Shown: positions 28,541 to 39,535 of the stretch, in pieces | Numbering within the stretch: position 1 is the stretch's first letter | How the letters are laid out: each line of letters begins with the position of its first letter | Origin: Bradyrhizobium sp. ARR65 | Lineage (GTDB): Bacteria; Pseudomonadota; Alphaproteobacteria; Rhizobiales; Xanthobacteraceae | Direction of reading: 5' to 3' | Assembly (NCBI RefSeq): GCF_000472385.1 | Contig: NZ_AWZU01000048.1 | Location: forward strand, 1 to 63,088 | DNA length: 63,088 nt | Position numbers and translations under genes: made by a program | The notes under the pieces: model-generated | Told to the model about the DNA's origin: nothing | What the model saw: only the letters and a program-made list of their open reading frames with translations | Databases searched by the model: none

Positions 28541-29646
28541 CTACAACGCCTTTGTCGTGGTCTTGCTGGTACCAACCCCGACGCCCGTCTCGACTTCCTT
28601 GCCATCGCTGAAGGCTGAGATCAGCCTTTCCAGGGCCGGCGAAAAGCCACCGTCGGACGGCACGATCGCCTCCGCCGGCGGCAGTTCCGCCACGCGATGG
28701 CAGGCGGTTGCATGACCCGTGCCATCTGACATCAAGTGAGGCTCTTCGTCGCGGCAACGCGCGACCACATAGGGGCAGCGGCTATGAAAACGGCAGCCCG
28801 AGGGGGGATTGAGCGCGCTCGGCAGTTCGCCCTGCAGCACAATACGGCTGCGTTTTGCCTGCGGCTTGGGCACGGGAATGGCCGACAGCAACGCGCGGCT
28901 ATACGGGTGGCGCGGCGAGGCAAACAGCGCATCCGTCTGCGCGGTCTCAACGATCTTGCCGAGATTCATCACGGCGACGCGGTCGGCGATATGCTTGACC
29001 ACCGCGAGATCATGAGACACGAAGATATAGGCGAGCCCCAGCCGGTCCTGCAGGTCGCGCAGGAGGTTCAGGATCTGCGAGCGGATCGAGACGTCGAGTG
29101 CGGACACCGGCTCGTCGCAGATGATCAGTTTCGGCTCGACCGCCAGCGCGCGTGCGATCGCGATGCGCTGGCGCTGGCCGCCGGAAAACTCATGCGGATA
29201 GCGGCGCGCCGCGTTCGACGCGAGCCCGACCAGCCGCAGCAATTCCTCCACCCGCTGGCGGCGCGCCTGCGGCGGCACCAGATCGTGCAGCGCCAACGGT
29301 TCGCTCAGGACCTGGCCCACGGTCATGCGCGGATTGAGCGAAGCGTAGGGGTCCTGGAAGATGAGCTGGGCCTTGCGGCGGAAGGCGCGCAGCTCGTTCG
29401 CATCCAGCGCGAGCAGGTCGCGACCCTCGAAACGGATTTGGCCCGCATCCGGTTCGATCAGGCGCAGCACCAGGCGGCTGACGGTGGATTTGCCGCAGCC
29501 GGATTCGCCGACCAGTGCCAGCGTCTCGCCCGCGTCGACGCTGAAGCTGACGCCTTCGACCGCTTTCACGAACGAGGTCGGCCGGCCGAACAGTGAACGC
29601 GCAGCGGCAAAATGCTTGATCAGGCCTTCGGCTTCAAGCAACGCGG

Positions 29647-29650
<4 letters not shown>
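28541..29650 (-). CDS. Peptide ABC transporter ATP-binding protein, DppF-like (system 2)
   Basis: A 369-residue ATPase with Walker A (GESGCGKSTVSRL), signature (FSGGQRQRIAIARAL), Walker B (LIICDEPVSALD) and the C-terminal oligopeptide-transporter Cys cluster (CRFHSRCPYVVARC) found in DppD/DppF and linked to an iron-sulfur site in some homologues. Starts four bases inside the DppD stop. The C-terminal tail beyond about residue 330 is longer than usual. Confidence 0.92.
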
Positions 29651-30632
<982 letters not shown>

Positions 30633-30636
<4 letters not shown>

Positions 30637-31343
30637 GGCTTGCTCGCCTGTGCAGCCTGAAGGCTTGCGTCGATAATGGCGCGGTCGGTGATCCCGGCCG
30701 GGCTGTCGCGGGTCGGCAGGAATTGTCGGAAATGCACCCAGCGCTCGCGGCTCACCCGCTCGAGCCGCTCGAGCTCGATCAGCGGATCCGGATGATCGTC
30801 GACGCGCAGGTCGAGCGCCGGCCACTCCTCGCTTCCGTAGATCAACAGCGCCGCCGATTGCTTGCCGCGCTTGTCGCCGCCGGCCGCCTCGCCGGCGCGC
30901 ATCGCCGCGATCAGCCGCTGCGGGAATGGCAGGCTGTGATTGGCGGCGTAGGCGCTAGCCGTGTCATCCAGCACATGGGCACCGGCAAGCATGTTGCCCG
31001 CGATGGAAAGACCGTCGCCCTGGACATGGCCGCACCAGTCGATGCATTCGCGTCCCGTATGCGCGGCGATCCGCCCTTGCACATCCAGGATGTGGAGCTG
31101 CCGGCTTTCGCGGCCCGGATCCGCCGCAGTCAGGCTGTTCACGATCTCCTGCGGGCTCTTGCCGTCGCGCAGCAATTTCAGCCCGTCGATGCCGTAATAG
31201 GGATTGACCAGCGCTTGCGTCGCGATGCCGCCGAAGCCGGCCGCAACGAACGGCACGTGCGCGCCGGCCGCAAAGAATTTCGTGGCAACCGCAATGCCGA
31301 TCTCGCCGTTGGCACTATCCCTCGCGATGATCGACCAGGTCAT
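30633..31343 (-). CDS. DUF1028 family protein
   Basis: A 236-residue protein starting MTWSIIARDSANGEIGIAVATKFFAAGA, the hallmark of DUF1028, with an Ntn-hydrolase-like look. The ATG at 31343 is chosen because the longer frame upstream is unrelated in composition. DUF1028 proteins often sit beside peptide or gamma-glutamyl genes; here it is between a gamma-glutamyltransferase-family gene (13 bases upstream) and DppD (overlap four bases). It may hydrolyse a peptide or amide made or imported by the operon. The function is not known. Confidence 0.85.
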
Positions 31344-31356
31344 GCCGCAGAACCTG

Positions 31357-33162
31357 TCAACGACCGGCCGCGTAGCCCTGCATGCCGCGCGGATTGGCGG
31401 CGGCGCGGCGGCGGCGGCCGACACGGGAAGCCGCGGTCAGGCGGCCTTCCGACCAGTCGGGACCGATCTCGACAATGTGGCCGCGACGCTTGAGCTCATC
31501 CATGGTCGCTTTCGGTACGCGGTTTTCCAGCACGAGCACGCCAGGGCGCGCGGTGCGCGGCCAGAACGAGATCGGGAAGTGCTCGGAATGCCAGGCCGGC
31601 GCATCGATCGCTTCCTGCAGGTTCAGTTTCGCGTGAACGTGGCGCAGGAAGAATTGCGTGATCCACTGATCCTGCTGGTCGCCGCCGGGCGAGCCCCACG
31701 CCAGATACGGCTCGCCGTCGCGCAGCGCCATGCTGGGCGAGAGCGTCGTGCGCGGGCGCTTGCCCGGCGCGAGCGAGGCCGGATGGTTCTCCTCCAGCCA
31801 GAACATCTGCGCGCGGCTGCCGAGGCAGAAGCCGAGCTCGGGTATGACAGGCGAGGATTGCAACCAGCCGCCGGAGGGCGTCGCCGAGATCATGTTGCCA
31901 TCCTTATCGATGATATCGAAATGCACGGTATCGCCGCGCACCTCGCCAAAGCGCCCGACGGTCGGCTCGCCGGCGCCCATAGCGCCGACCGCCTCGCGAT
32001 GCCCCTCGGCGCGGCGCAGCTTGACGACCGAGCCAAAACCTTCGACCGAGCCTGGAACGAAATCGAGCGAAGCCTTCTCGCCGACCAGCTTGCGCCGCGC
32101 GTCGTTGTAGGCATCCGACAACAGCGTGGTGATCGGAATGTCGGTGAACTTGGGATCGCCGTAAAAGGTCTCGCGGTCGGCGTAGGCGAGCTTGGCGCAT
32201 TCGATCTGCAGATGGATGAAGTCGGGCCCGGCGGGATCGAGGCCGTCCAGCTGAAAACCCTTGAGGAGCGCAAGCTGCTGCAGCATCACCGGTCCCTGGC
32301 TCCACACGCCGGCCTTGCACACCGTGTAGCGGCCATAGTCGTAAGTCAGCGGCGCCTCGATCGTCGGCTGCCAGCGCGCCATGTCGTCGGCGGAGAGCAC
32401 GCCTTTGTGCGGCAAGCCTGAGACGTCCATCACCTCCTGGGTCCGGCAAAATTTGTCGATCGCTTCCGCGACAAAACCTTTCGACCAGGCCGCACGCGCG
32501 CGTTCGATCTGCGCCACGCGATCGCCGCCGCCGCTCTCGGCCTCTTTGAGGATGCGCGTGTAGGTTTCCGCAAGCTGCCCGTTGGTGAAGATGGTACCGC
32601 GCTTCGGCACTTCATTGTTGGGTAGATAAACCGCCGCGGATGTCGGCCAGTGCTGCCGGAACAATTGCTCGACCGTCTTGATGGTGGCGCAGGCGCGCTC
32701 GACCAGTGGATAGCCATCGCGGGCATAGGCGATCGCGGGCTCGAGCACGTCGCGCAGCCGCATCGTACCGTAATCGCGCAAGAGCAGCATGTAGGATTCG
32801 AACGTGCCGGGCACGCACGCGGCGAGCAGCCCGGTGCCGGGCACCATGTTCAGCCCCTCGCTCTTGTAGTGCGCGATAGTGGCGCGCGCCGGCGCCGGAC
32901 CCTGGCCGCAGATCACTTCGGTGCGGCCTCGCTTGACGTCATGTACGATGATCGGCACGTCGCCGCCGGGGCCGTTGAGATGTGGCTCGACCACTTGCAG
33001 CGTGAAAGCCGTGGCGACACCGGCGTCGAACGCGTTGCCGCCTTTTTCCAGCGTGGCCATCCCGACTGCGGTTGCGATCCAGTGGGTCGAAGTCACAACA
33101 CCGAAGGTGCCCTCGATCTCGGGGCGGGTCGTGAACGGATCGGGGTTGATATGATTGGCCAT
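31357..33162 (-). CDS. Gamma-glutamyltransferase family protein
   Basis: A 601-residue Ntn-hydrolase proenzyme. Thr412 in GDTVHFDIIDKDGN aligns with the autocatalytic Thr that becomes the new N-terminus of the small subunit; GGNAFDAGVATAF near residue 41 and the glycine-rich PSGGW after it also fit. No clear signal peptide is visible at the start MANHINPDPF, so it may act in the cytoplasm, unlike E. coli Ggt. Placed between two peptide importers, it probably cleaves gamma-glutamyl compounds taken up by one or both. Cephalosporin-acylase-like activity is an alternative. Confidence 0.9.
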   Translation of the reverse strand: MANHINPDPFTTRPEIEGTFGVVTSTHWIATAVGMATLEKGGNAFDAGVATAFTLQVVEPHLNGPGGDVPIIVHDVKRGRTEVICGQGPAPARATIAHYKSEGLNMVPGTGLLAACVPGTFESYMLLLRDYGTMRLRDVLEPAIAYARDGYPLVERACATIKTVEQLFRQHWPTSAAVYLPNNEVPKRGTIFTNGQLAETYTRILKEAESGGGDRVAQIERARAAWSKGFVAEAIDKFCRTQEVMDVSGLPHKGVLSADDMARWQPTIEAPLTYDYGRYTVCKAGVWSQGPVMLQQLALLKGFQLDGLDPAGPDFIHLQIECAKLAYADRETFYGDPKFTDIPITTLLSDAYNDARRKLVGEKASLDFVPGSVEGFGSVVKLRRAEGHREAVGAMGAGEPTVGRFGEVRGDTVHFDIIDKDGNMISATPSGGWLQSSPVIPELGFCLGSRAQMFWLEENHPASLAPGKRPRTTLSPSMALRDGEPYLAWGSPGGDQQDQWITQFFLRHVHAKLNLQEAIDAPAWHSEHFPISFWPRTARPGVLVLENRVPKATMDELKRRGHIVEIGPDWSEGRLTAASRVGRRRRAAANPRGMQGYAAGR

Positions 33163-33273
33163 GGCTTATCCATTGGTTTGGCATTTGGCATGCAACGCGA
33201 GCGAGCGCACTTGATCACAGCAATAAGCCGCTGCCAACTGGCCTCGCCGCAAGCCTGTTTCGCATCTGCGTCA

Positions 33274-34257
33274 TCATGCCGGTGCGGGCGCCGTGTTGAC
33301 GGCGTGGCAGGCGACGCCGTCGATCAGTTCGGGCGTTTCCTTGCGGCAGAGGTCGAAGGCGAGCGGACAGCGCGGATTGAAGGCGCAGCCTTGTGGCGGA
33401 TCGATCGGGTTGGGGATCTCGCCCTTCACCGGGATGCGCTGGCGGCCGGTCATCGCCAGATCCGGCACCGCGCCGAGCAGCATCTTGGTGTAGGGCATGC
33501 GGGGTCGGCTGAACAGCTCGCGGCCTTCCGCAATCTCCACGATGCGGCCGAGATACATCACGCCGATGCGGGACGCCATGTGGCGCACCACGGCGAGGTT
33601 GTGACTGATGAAGAGATAGGTCAGGCCGAACTTGTCCTGCAGATCGCGCATCAGATTGAGGATCTGCGCCTGCACCGACACATCAAGCGCCGAGGTCGGC
33701 TCGTCGCAGACAATGAACTCGGCTTCCGAGGAGAGCGCACGCGCGATCGCGATGCGCTGCCTCTGTCCTCCGGAAAATTCATGCGGATATTTCAGGCCGT
33801 CGTCGGGATGCAGGCCGACCAGGGTCAGCAGCTCGTCGACGCGCTCCTTGATCTGGCGTTCGCCCTGGATCAGGTCGAAGGCACGGATCGGCTCGGCGAT
33901 TGTGGCATCGACCCTGAAACGCGGGTTCAGGCTCGCATAGGGGTCCTGGAAGATCATCTGGATGCGGCGGCGCAGACGCTGCCGCATCTGCGCCTGGCGC
34001 GGATCGGTCATTGAGACGCCGTCGATCACGACATCACCGGAGCTGGGCGGCAGCAGGCCGACCACCATGCGCGCGACGGTGGTCTTGCCGGACCCGGATT
34101 CGCCGACCAGCGCAAAGGTCTCGCCCTTCTTGATGTCGAAGCTGATGCCATCAACTGCTTTCAGGAACTCGAGATGGCCGCCCTCGAGTACGCGGTTCAG
34201 CCACGGCTTGGAGACGTCGAACACGCGCCGCAGATTCCTGATCTCGACGAAGCTCAT
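33274..34257 (-). CDS. Peptide ABC transporter ATP-binding protein, DppF-like (system 1)
   Basis: A 327-residue ATPase with Walker A (GESGSGKTTVARMVVGLL), signature (FSGGQRQRIAIARAL), Walker B (FIVCDEPTSALD) and C-terminal Cys cluster (CAFNPRCPLAFDLC). The start overlaps the DppD stop by four bases. A 111-base gap separates it from the GGT gene downstream, enough for a separate promoter but without a clear one. Confidence 0.92.
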   Translation of the reverse strand: MSFVEIRNLRRVFDVSKPWLNRVLEGGHLEFLKAVDGISFDIKKGETFALVGESGSGKTTVARMVVGLLPPSSGDVVIDGVSMTDPRQAQMRQRLRRRIQMIFQDPYASLNPRFRVDATIAEPIRAFDLIQGERQIKERVDELLTLVGLHPDDGLKYPHEFSGGQRQRIAIARALSSEAEFIVCDEPTSALDVSVQAQILNLMRDLQDKFGLTYLFISHNLAVVRHMASRIGVMYLGRIVEIAEGRELFSRPRMPYTKMLLGAVPDLAMTGRQRIPVKGEIPNPIDPPQGCAFNPRCPLAFDLCRKETPELIDGVACHAVNTAPAPA

Positions 34258-35240
34258 GCCGCGCTCTCCTTGAGCGAGCTGTCGTAGAGATGGCAGGCGA
34301 CCGCCTGGGCTCCCCGCTGGATCGGCTCGGGCCGCTCGACGCGGCAGCGCTCGAAGGCAAAGGCGCAGCGTGGATTAAACGGACAACCCGGTGGAATAGC
34401 GGACAGCCGCGGCATCGAACCGGGGATTTGCACCAGCCGGAGGTCTTCGCCCGTCAGGGTGGGGATCGCGCCCATCAGCCCCTTGGCGTAAGGATGCAGC
34501 GGATTCCTGATGACGTCCTGCACCGGGCCGATTTCGGCAATGCGCCCCGAATACATCACGGCCACGCGGTCGCAGGTCTCGGCGATCACGCCCATGTCAT
34601 GGGTCACCAGCATCACCGCCGTGCCGTGATCGCGGCCGAGCCGCTTGATCAGGGCGATGATCTGCGCCTGCACCGAGACGTCAAGCGCGGTGGTCGGCTC
34701 ATCGGCGATGATCAGTTCCGGCTCGGCGCAGATCGCGAGCGCAATGACAACGCGCTGGCGCATGCCGCCGGAGAATTCGTGCGGATAGCCGTCGATGCGT
34801 TTTTCCGGCGCTGGGATGCCGACCTCGGCGAGCAGGTCGATGGCGCGCTTGCGCGCGGCCTGTTCCGACATGCCGATGTGGGTCCTGATCGTCTCCACGA
34901 TCTGGTCGCCGATCCGGTAGAGTGGATTGAGACTGGTGAGCGGATCCTGAAAGATCATGCCGATCCGTTTTCCCCGGATCTTTCGCATCTCCTCCGGAGG
35001 GAGGTTGTCGATGCGTAAGCCCGAGAGGTGGATTTCGCCGCCCGCGATCCGGCCGGGCGGATCGATCAAGCCGACCACCGCCGAGCCCGTCACCGATTTG
35101 CCGGCGCCGGATTCGCCGACCACGCCCAGCACTTCGCCTTTGGCGATGTCGAACGAAATGCCGTCGATGGCGCGCAACCTCTCGCGGCGGGTTTTGAACT
35201 CCACCTGGAGGTTACGCAACGAAAGCACGGGTTGGGTCAT
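34254..35240 (-). CDS. Peptide ABC transporter ATP-binding protein, DppD-like (system 1)
   Basis: A 328-residue ATPase with Walker A (GESGAGKSVTGSAVVGLI), signature (FSGGMRQRVVIALAI), Walker B (LIIADEPTTALD), switch His (LVTHD) and Cys cluster (CPFNPRCAFAFERC). It lies 29 bases after DppC and pairs with the DppF of system 1. Confidence 0.92.
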   Translation of the reverse strand: MTQPVLSLRNLQVEFKTRRERLRAIDGISFDIAKGEVLGVVGESGAGKSVTGSAVVGLIDPPGRIAGGEIHLSGLRIDNLPPEEMRKIRGKRIGMIFQDPLTSLNPLYRIGDQIVETIRTHIGMSEQAARKRAIDLLAEVGIPAPEKRIDGYPHEFSGGMRQRVVIALAICAEPELIIADEPTTALDVSVQAQIIALIKRLGRDHGTAVMLVTHDMGVIAETCDRVAVMYSGRIAEIGPVQDVIRNPLHPYAKGLMGAIPTLTGEDLRLVQIPGSMPRLSAIPPGCPFNPRCAFAFERCRVERPEPIQRGAQAVACHLYDSSLKESAA

Positions 35241-35269
35241 GCGGTCAGGTCTTCAAGAAAAGTGGCGGC

Positions 35270-36244
35270 TCATCTGAGCTTCGGATTGAGCGCGTCGCGC
35301 AACCAGTCGCCAAGCAGGTTGATGGACAGGATCAGTGCGGCCAGTGCAAAGCCGGGAAAGGCCACGATCCACCATTCGCCGGAAAACAGATAATTGTTTC
35401 CGATCCGGATCAAGGTGCCGAGCGAGGGCATGGTGTCGGGCATGCCGGAGCCGAGAAAGGACAGCGTCGCTTCCGTGATGATGGCAAGCGCGAGATTGAT
35501 GGTGGCGATCACCAGGATCGGGCTCATGGTGTTGGGCAGCACATGGCGCAGCATGATAACGGGCGCGGGCAGGCCGATCAGTTGGGCTGCTGCAATGTAA
35601 TCCTTGCTCTTCTCGACCAGCACCGAGCCGCGCACCGTGCGCGCATATTGCACCCAGAAGCTCAGGCCGATCGCGAGCACCAATACGCCCAGCATGCTCG
35701 CAGCATCGAGCCGGTTGCCGAACACCGACTTGACCACGCCATTGACCAGCAGCGCGATCAGGATGGCAGGGAAGGTGAGCTGCACGTCGGCGATCCGCAT
35801 GATGAGACTGTCGACCGCGCCGCCGACATAGCCTGCAATCAGGCCGAGCAGGATGCCGAGCGCGCCGGAGAAGGCGACGCCGAGCACGCCGACGACGAGC
35901 GAAATGCGCAGACCATAGAGGATGGCCGAGAGCACGTCGCGGCCTTGCTCATCGGTGCCGAGCAGGAACGGCGTCTGGCCGTCAGCGGTCCAGAGCGGCG
36001 GAATACGCGAATTGATGAGCTGCAACTGCGCCGGGTCGAACGGATTTTGCACTGAGATCAGGGGCGCGAAAATCGCGAGCAGAAAGAACAGTAGCGTCAC
36101 AAGTGCCGCTGTTATCGTTAGCTTGGAACGGCAGAACGAATAGAACAGGTCGCTCTCGATCACGCGCGTGAACCAGCCGGACGCCGAGGCGTGTGCTGCT
36201 GGTGCGCCGGCATCGGTTTTGTGCGGTACGACGGCGTCGCTCAT
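35270..36244 (-). CDS. Peptide/Opp-type ABC transporter permease, DppC-like (system 1)
   Basis: A 324-residue permease with the DppC motif FLLGTDEQGRDVLSAILYGLR and EAA loop AAAQLIGLPAPVIMLRHVLPN. It has a longer N-terminal tail (about 45 residues) than its system 2 counterpart. The start is three bases after the DppB stop. Confidence 0.92.
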   Translation of the reverse strand: MSDAVVPHKTDAGAPAAHASASGWFTRVIESDLFYSFCRSKLTITAALVTLLFFLLAIFAPLISVQNPFDPAQLQLINSRIPPLWTADGQTPFLLGTDEQGRDVLSAILYGLRISLVVGVLGVAFSGALGILLGLIAGYVGGAVDSLIMRIADVQLTFPAILIALLVNGVVKSVFGNRLDAASMLGVLVLAIGLSFWVQYARTVRGSVLVEKSKDYIAAAQLIGLPAPVIMLRHVLPNTMSPILVIATINLALAIITEATLSFLGSGMPDTMPSLGTLIRIGNNYLFSGEWWIVAFPGFALAALILSINLLGDWLRDALNPKLR

Positions 36245-36247
36245 GCG

Positions 36248-37228
36248 TCAGGCCGGACGGCTGATGGTTGCGCGCAAGCGCGGATCGACGACGGTGTAGA
36301 GGATGTCGACAACGAGATTGATGGTGACGAAGATCAAGGACACCATCAAGAGATAAGCCGCCATGATCGGGATATCGACATTTTGCACGGCTTGCACGAA
36401 GAGAAGGCCCATCCCCGGCCACTGGAACACGGTCTCGGTGATGATCGCGAATGCAATTACCGAGCCAAACTGCAGTCCTGTCACGGTGATGACCGGAACC
36501 AGCGTGTTCTTCAGCGCATGCCCGAAATGAATAGCGCGCGTGGTCAATCCGCGTGCGCGGGCGAAGCGGATGTAGTCGGTGCGCAAGACTTCCAGCATCT
36601 CGGCACGCACCAGGCGCATGATCAAGGTCATCTGGAACAGGCCGAGCGTGATCGAGGGCATGATCAGGGCCTTTAGCCCCGAGAGCGTGAGCAGCCCCGT
36701 GCTCCACCAGCCGATCTTCACGACCTCGCCGCGGCCGAAAGAGGGCAGCCATCCCAGCGTGACCGAAAACAGATAGATCAGCAAAATGCCGATCAGGAAG
36801 GTCGGCAGCGAGATTCCGATCAGCGAAATCGCCTGGAACGCCTTGGCAAGCAGCGTATCACGGCGCAGCGCCGAATAGACGCCCATGAGAATACCAAACA
36901 CCATCGCGAGGATGGTGGCGCAGGTGGCGAGCTCCAGCGTCGCGGGCATCCGCTCCTTCAACAGGTCGGCAACCGGCAGGCGGAATTGGTAGGAAACGCC
37001 GAACTTGAACTGCGCGGCATTGGCGAAGTAATGGGCGAACTCCACGATGATCGGATCGTCGAGGCCGAGCGATTTGCGGATCGCTGCGCGCTCGGCGGCC
37101 GATGTATCGATTGAGACCATCTGGTTTACCGGATCGCCTGCGAAGCGGAACATCGCAAAGGCGATGATGCCGACCGCGAGCATCACGCCGATCGCCTGAA
37201 TCATGCGGCGAAGAGTGAAAGCGAGCAT
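36248..37228 (-). CDS. Peptide/Opp-type ABC transporter permease, DppB-like (system 1)
   Basis: A 326-residue permease. MLAFTLRRMIQAIGVMLAVGIIAF is a typical DppB first helix, the loop includes DPVNQMVSIDTSAAERAAIRKSLGLDDP, and the EAA loop FARARGLTTRAIHFGHALKNTLVPVIT. It follows the binding protein gene by 109 bases, a gap with no repeat I can recognise. Confidence 0.92.
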   Translation of the reverse strand: MLAFTLRRMIQAIGVMLAVGIIAFAMFRFAGDPVNQMVSIDTSAAERAAIRKSLGLDDPIIVEFAHYFANAAQFKFGVSYQFRLPVADLLKERMPATLELATCATILAMVFGILMGVYSALRRDTLLAKAFQAISLIGISLPTFLIGILLIYLFSVTLGWLPSFGRGEVVKIGWWSTGLLTLSGLKALIMPSITLGLFQMTLIMRLVRAEMLEVLRTDYIRFARARGLTTRAIHFGHALKNTLVPVITVTGLQFGSVIAFAIITETVFQWPGMGLLFVQAVQNVDIPIMAAYLLMVSLIFVTINLVVDILYTVVDPRLRATISRPA

Positions 37229-37337
37229 CTCTTCCTTTTACGTCTCTTCTACGTCTCTTCAAGACGCGCCGCGCCGGTGCGGCCAACCCACAAGTGCCGG
37301 GAAGCGAATGCTTCCGGGACTTCACGGGCACCGACGC

Positions 37338-38939
37338 CTACTCTTCCTGTTTGGTGGCCCAGTACAGCAGCACCTGGTTGTCCGCGCGCTGGGTCAATTT
37401 CACTTTCTTCGACACGCCCCAGGACAGCGCCTGCTGATGCAGCGGGATATAGGCCCAATCCTTGATCGCGATCTCGAAGGCCTGCTTGATCATCTGGTCG
37501 CGCTTGGCGGTATCGCTCTCGACCAGGATCTTGTCGGCCAGCGCATCGAGTTCCTTGTTGCAATAGCCGGCGAGATTGGCTTCGCCGCGCGTGGGGTCTT
37601 TGGGGTCATCGCGGCAACCGAGGATATCGTGCAGCACGTTATGTGAATCCTGGGACGCCGGCGTCCAGCCCAGGAGGTAGAACGAGGTCTTGTAACCGCC
37701 CGGCTTCAGCACCTTGCCGAAGTACTGTGCCTTTGGCTGCGCCAGGAGATCCACTTTGACGCCGATGCGTGCCAGCATGCCGACCACGGCCTGGCAGATC
37801 GCGGCGTCGTTGACGTAGCGATCGTTGGGGCAGTCCATGGTGACCTCGAAGCCGTCAGCGTAGCCGGCCTCGGCCATCAGTTTCTTCGCACCGTCGATAT
37901 CGGCTTTCGGCCGCGTGAAATCCTTGGACAAGGCGAAGAGTTGCGGCGCGATCATCAGGGCGGATGGCGTCGACAACCCGCGCATCACGCGGTTCTTGAT
38001 CAGGTCGACATCGATCGCCTTGTAGAAGGCCTCTCGGACACGGATGTCCTTGAACGGGTTCTTGCCCTTGACATTCGAATAAAGCAGTTCGTCTCGCGCC
38101 TGGTCCATGCCGAGAAAGATCGTGCGCAGCTCCGGTCCGTTCATGACGGTGGCGACGCCGCTGGCGTTGACCCGCTGAATGTCCTGGATCGGAACCGGCT
38201 CGATCACGTCGACTTCGCCCGACAGCAGGGCGGCGACCCGGGTCGCGTCCGAGGCGATCGGGGTGAAGATGATCTCCTTGAGGTTATGTTCCGGCTTGCC
38301 CCACCAGTTCGGGTTGACCTTGAACACGGTCTTCACCCCCGGCTGATGGCTCTCGATGATGAAGGGGCCGGTGCCGTTCTCATGCAGTGCGGCATAGCTC
38401 GGCGTGGTGGCGGAAGCCGGCGTCGGCGCGATCGAGTCGTGCTCCTCGCTCCATTTCTTGTCCATGATGTACCAGCCATCCCATTGCGAGATCAGGATGG
38501 GGTTGGGCGCCGAGAGCATCACGTCGACGGTGTAATCATCGACCTTGACGAACTTCGCGTCCCCCGGGACGTTGGACAGGAAGTTGGAGCCGTTGGCACG
38601 CACCCGGTCGGCGGAGAACAGGACGTCGTCGGCGGTGAAGGGATCGCCATTGTGGAATTTGACGCCCTTGCGCAGGTGGAAGCGCCAATGGGTCGGATCC
38701 AGGGTTTCCCAGCTCTCCGCGAGCGCCGGGACGATCTTCAAATCCTTGTCGCGCCCGACCAGGCCCTCATAGACATGGGCGTGATGGGCGATGGTCGTCG
38801 TTTCCTTCAGCGTGTAGGGATCGAGCGACTTCAATTCGCCCTGGTTGGCATAGCGCAGCACCTGACTTGAAGCCGGTGACGCCGCGACAGCCACCATTGC
38901 GGCGACAATCGCCGCGAGCAAGTTTTGACGTACCGACAT
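37338..38939 (-). CDS. Peptide/Opp-type ABC transporter substrate-binding protein (system 1)
   Basis: A 533-residue SBP_bac_5 protein. ATG at 38939 is chosen because it begins a good signal peptide (MSVRQNLLAAIVAAMVAVAA ... SSQ); the longer frame does not. The mature start VLRYANQGELKSLDPYTLKETTTIAHHAHVYEGL and the block LAESWETLDPTHWRFHLRKGVKFHNG are family hallmarks. First gene of the 14-kb minus-strand run, so its upstream region (38940-39244, no other gene seen) should hold the main promoter. Confidence 0.9.
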   Translation of the reverse strand: MSVRQNLLAAIVAAMVAVAASPASSQVLRYANQGELKSLDPYTLKETTTIAHHAHVYEGLVGRDKDLKIVPALAESWETLDPTHWRFHLRKGVKFHNGDPFTADDVLFSADRVRANGSNFLSNVPGDAKFVKVDDYTVDVMLSAPNPILISQWDGWYIMDKKWSEEHDSIAPTPASATTPSYAALHENGTGPFIIESHQPGVKTVFKVNPNWWGKPEHNLKEIIFTPIASDATRVAALLSGEVDVIEPVPIQDIQRVNASGVATVMNGPELRTIFLGMDQARDELLYSNVKGKNPFKDIRVREAFYKAIDVDLIKNRVMRGLSTPSALMIAPQLFALSKDFTRPKADIDGAKKLMAEAGYADGFEVTMDCPNDRYVNDAAICQAVVGMLARIGVKVDLLAQPKAQYFGKVLKPGGYKTSFYLLGWTPASQDSHNVLHDILGCRDDPKDPTRGEANLAGYCNKELDALADKILVESDTAKRDQMIKQAFEIAIKDWAYIPLHQQALSWGVSKKVKLTQRADNQVLLYWATKQEE

Positions 38940-39244
38940 TACCAACGTTCTCCAACATTCTCCGCTGATGGCGCTGCTCGTCCAGCATCGCGACCTTGCA
39001 AGGATTGAGCCATGTTGGATCGAGTTTTCCACCCGCGCAAGCGCGATTTCCCCGAGAAACCAGCGGTTTGCACCTGCGAGCGACGGCTTTGCAACTGCAG
39101 CGGAGGGACGAGTCTTGATTGGCGGCAAATGGGTAGCGGCAGCGATGTTCACCTTGAGCACGATCAGACCATCAGTTCGCTTGCGCAGCACGGGTCGTCG
39201 CGGCGATACTGCAGCTGGCCAGCACAGCGCGCTCAGGAGTGGAA

Positions 39245-39502
39245 ATGAAGGTCAATATCGAGATCGATTGCACGCCTCTCGAAGCCCGGCAATTTTTCGG
39301 ATTTCCCGACGTCGCGCCCATGCAGACGGCGGTGATGGACAAGCTGCAGCAGCAGATGATGACGAACATCGAAAAGATGTCGCCGGAGGCCTTGATCCAG
39401 AGTTGGCTGACCTTCGATCCCAAGCTTGCCGAACGCTTTCAGGACATGTTCGTGACCATGGCCGGTCTCGGCAGCTCCCGCCCGAACGACAAGAAGAAAT
39501 AG
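39245..39502 (+). CDS. DUF6489 family protein, hypothetical
   Basis: An 85-residue soluble protein starting MKVNIEIDCTPLEARQFFG, a pattern I know as DUF6489. AGGAG lies five bases before the ATG at 39245; a GTG at 39239 would place the RBS inside the gene. Predicted short beta strand followed by helices; the C-terminus is Lys-rich. It precedes an epoxide-hydrolase-like gene by 33 bases and may be co-transcribed. Function unknown. Confidence 0.75.
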   Translation: MKVNIEIDCTPLEARQFFGFPDVAPMQTAVMDKLQQQMMTNIEKMSPEALIQSWLTFDPKLAERFQDMFVTMAGLGSSRPNDKKK

Positions 39503-39535
39503 CGGCAGCCGCGGGCCGAACGCCGGGAGGCAATC

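Noticed and set aside
26960..28618. 552-residue plus-strand ORF opposite the binding protein and ATPase genes
   Set aside because: Antisense shadow of a clear signal-peptide-bearing binding protein; no recognisable motif or RBS.
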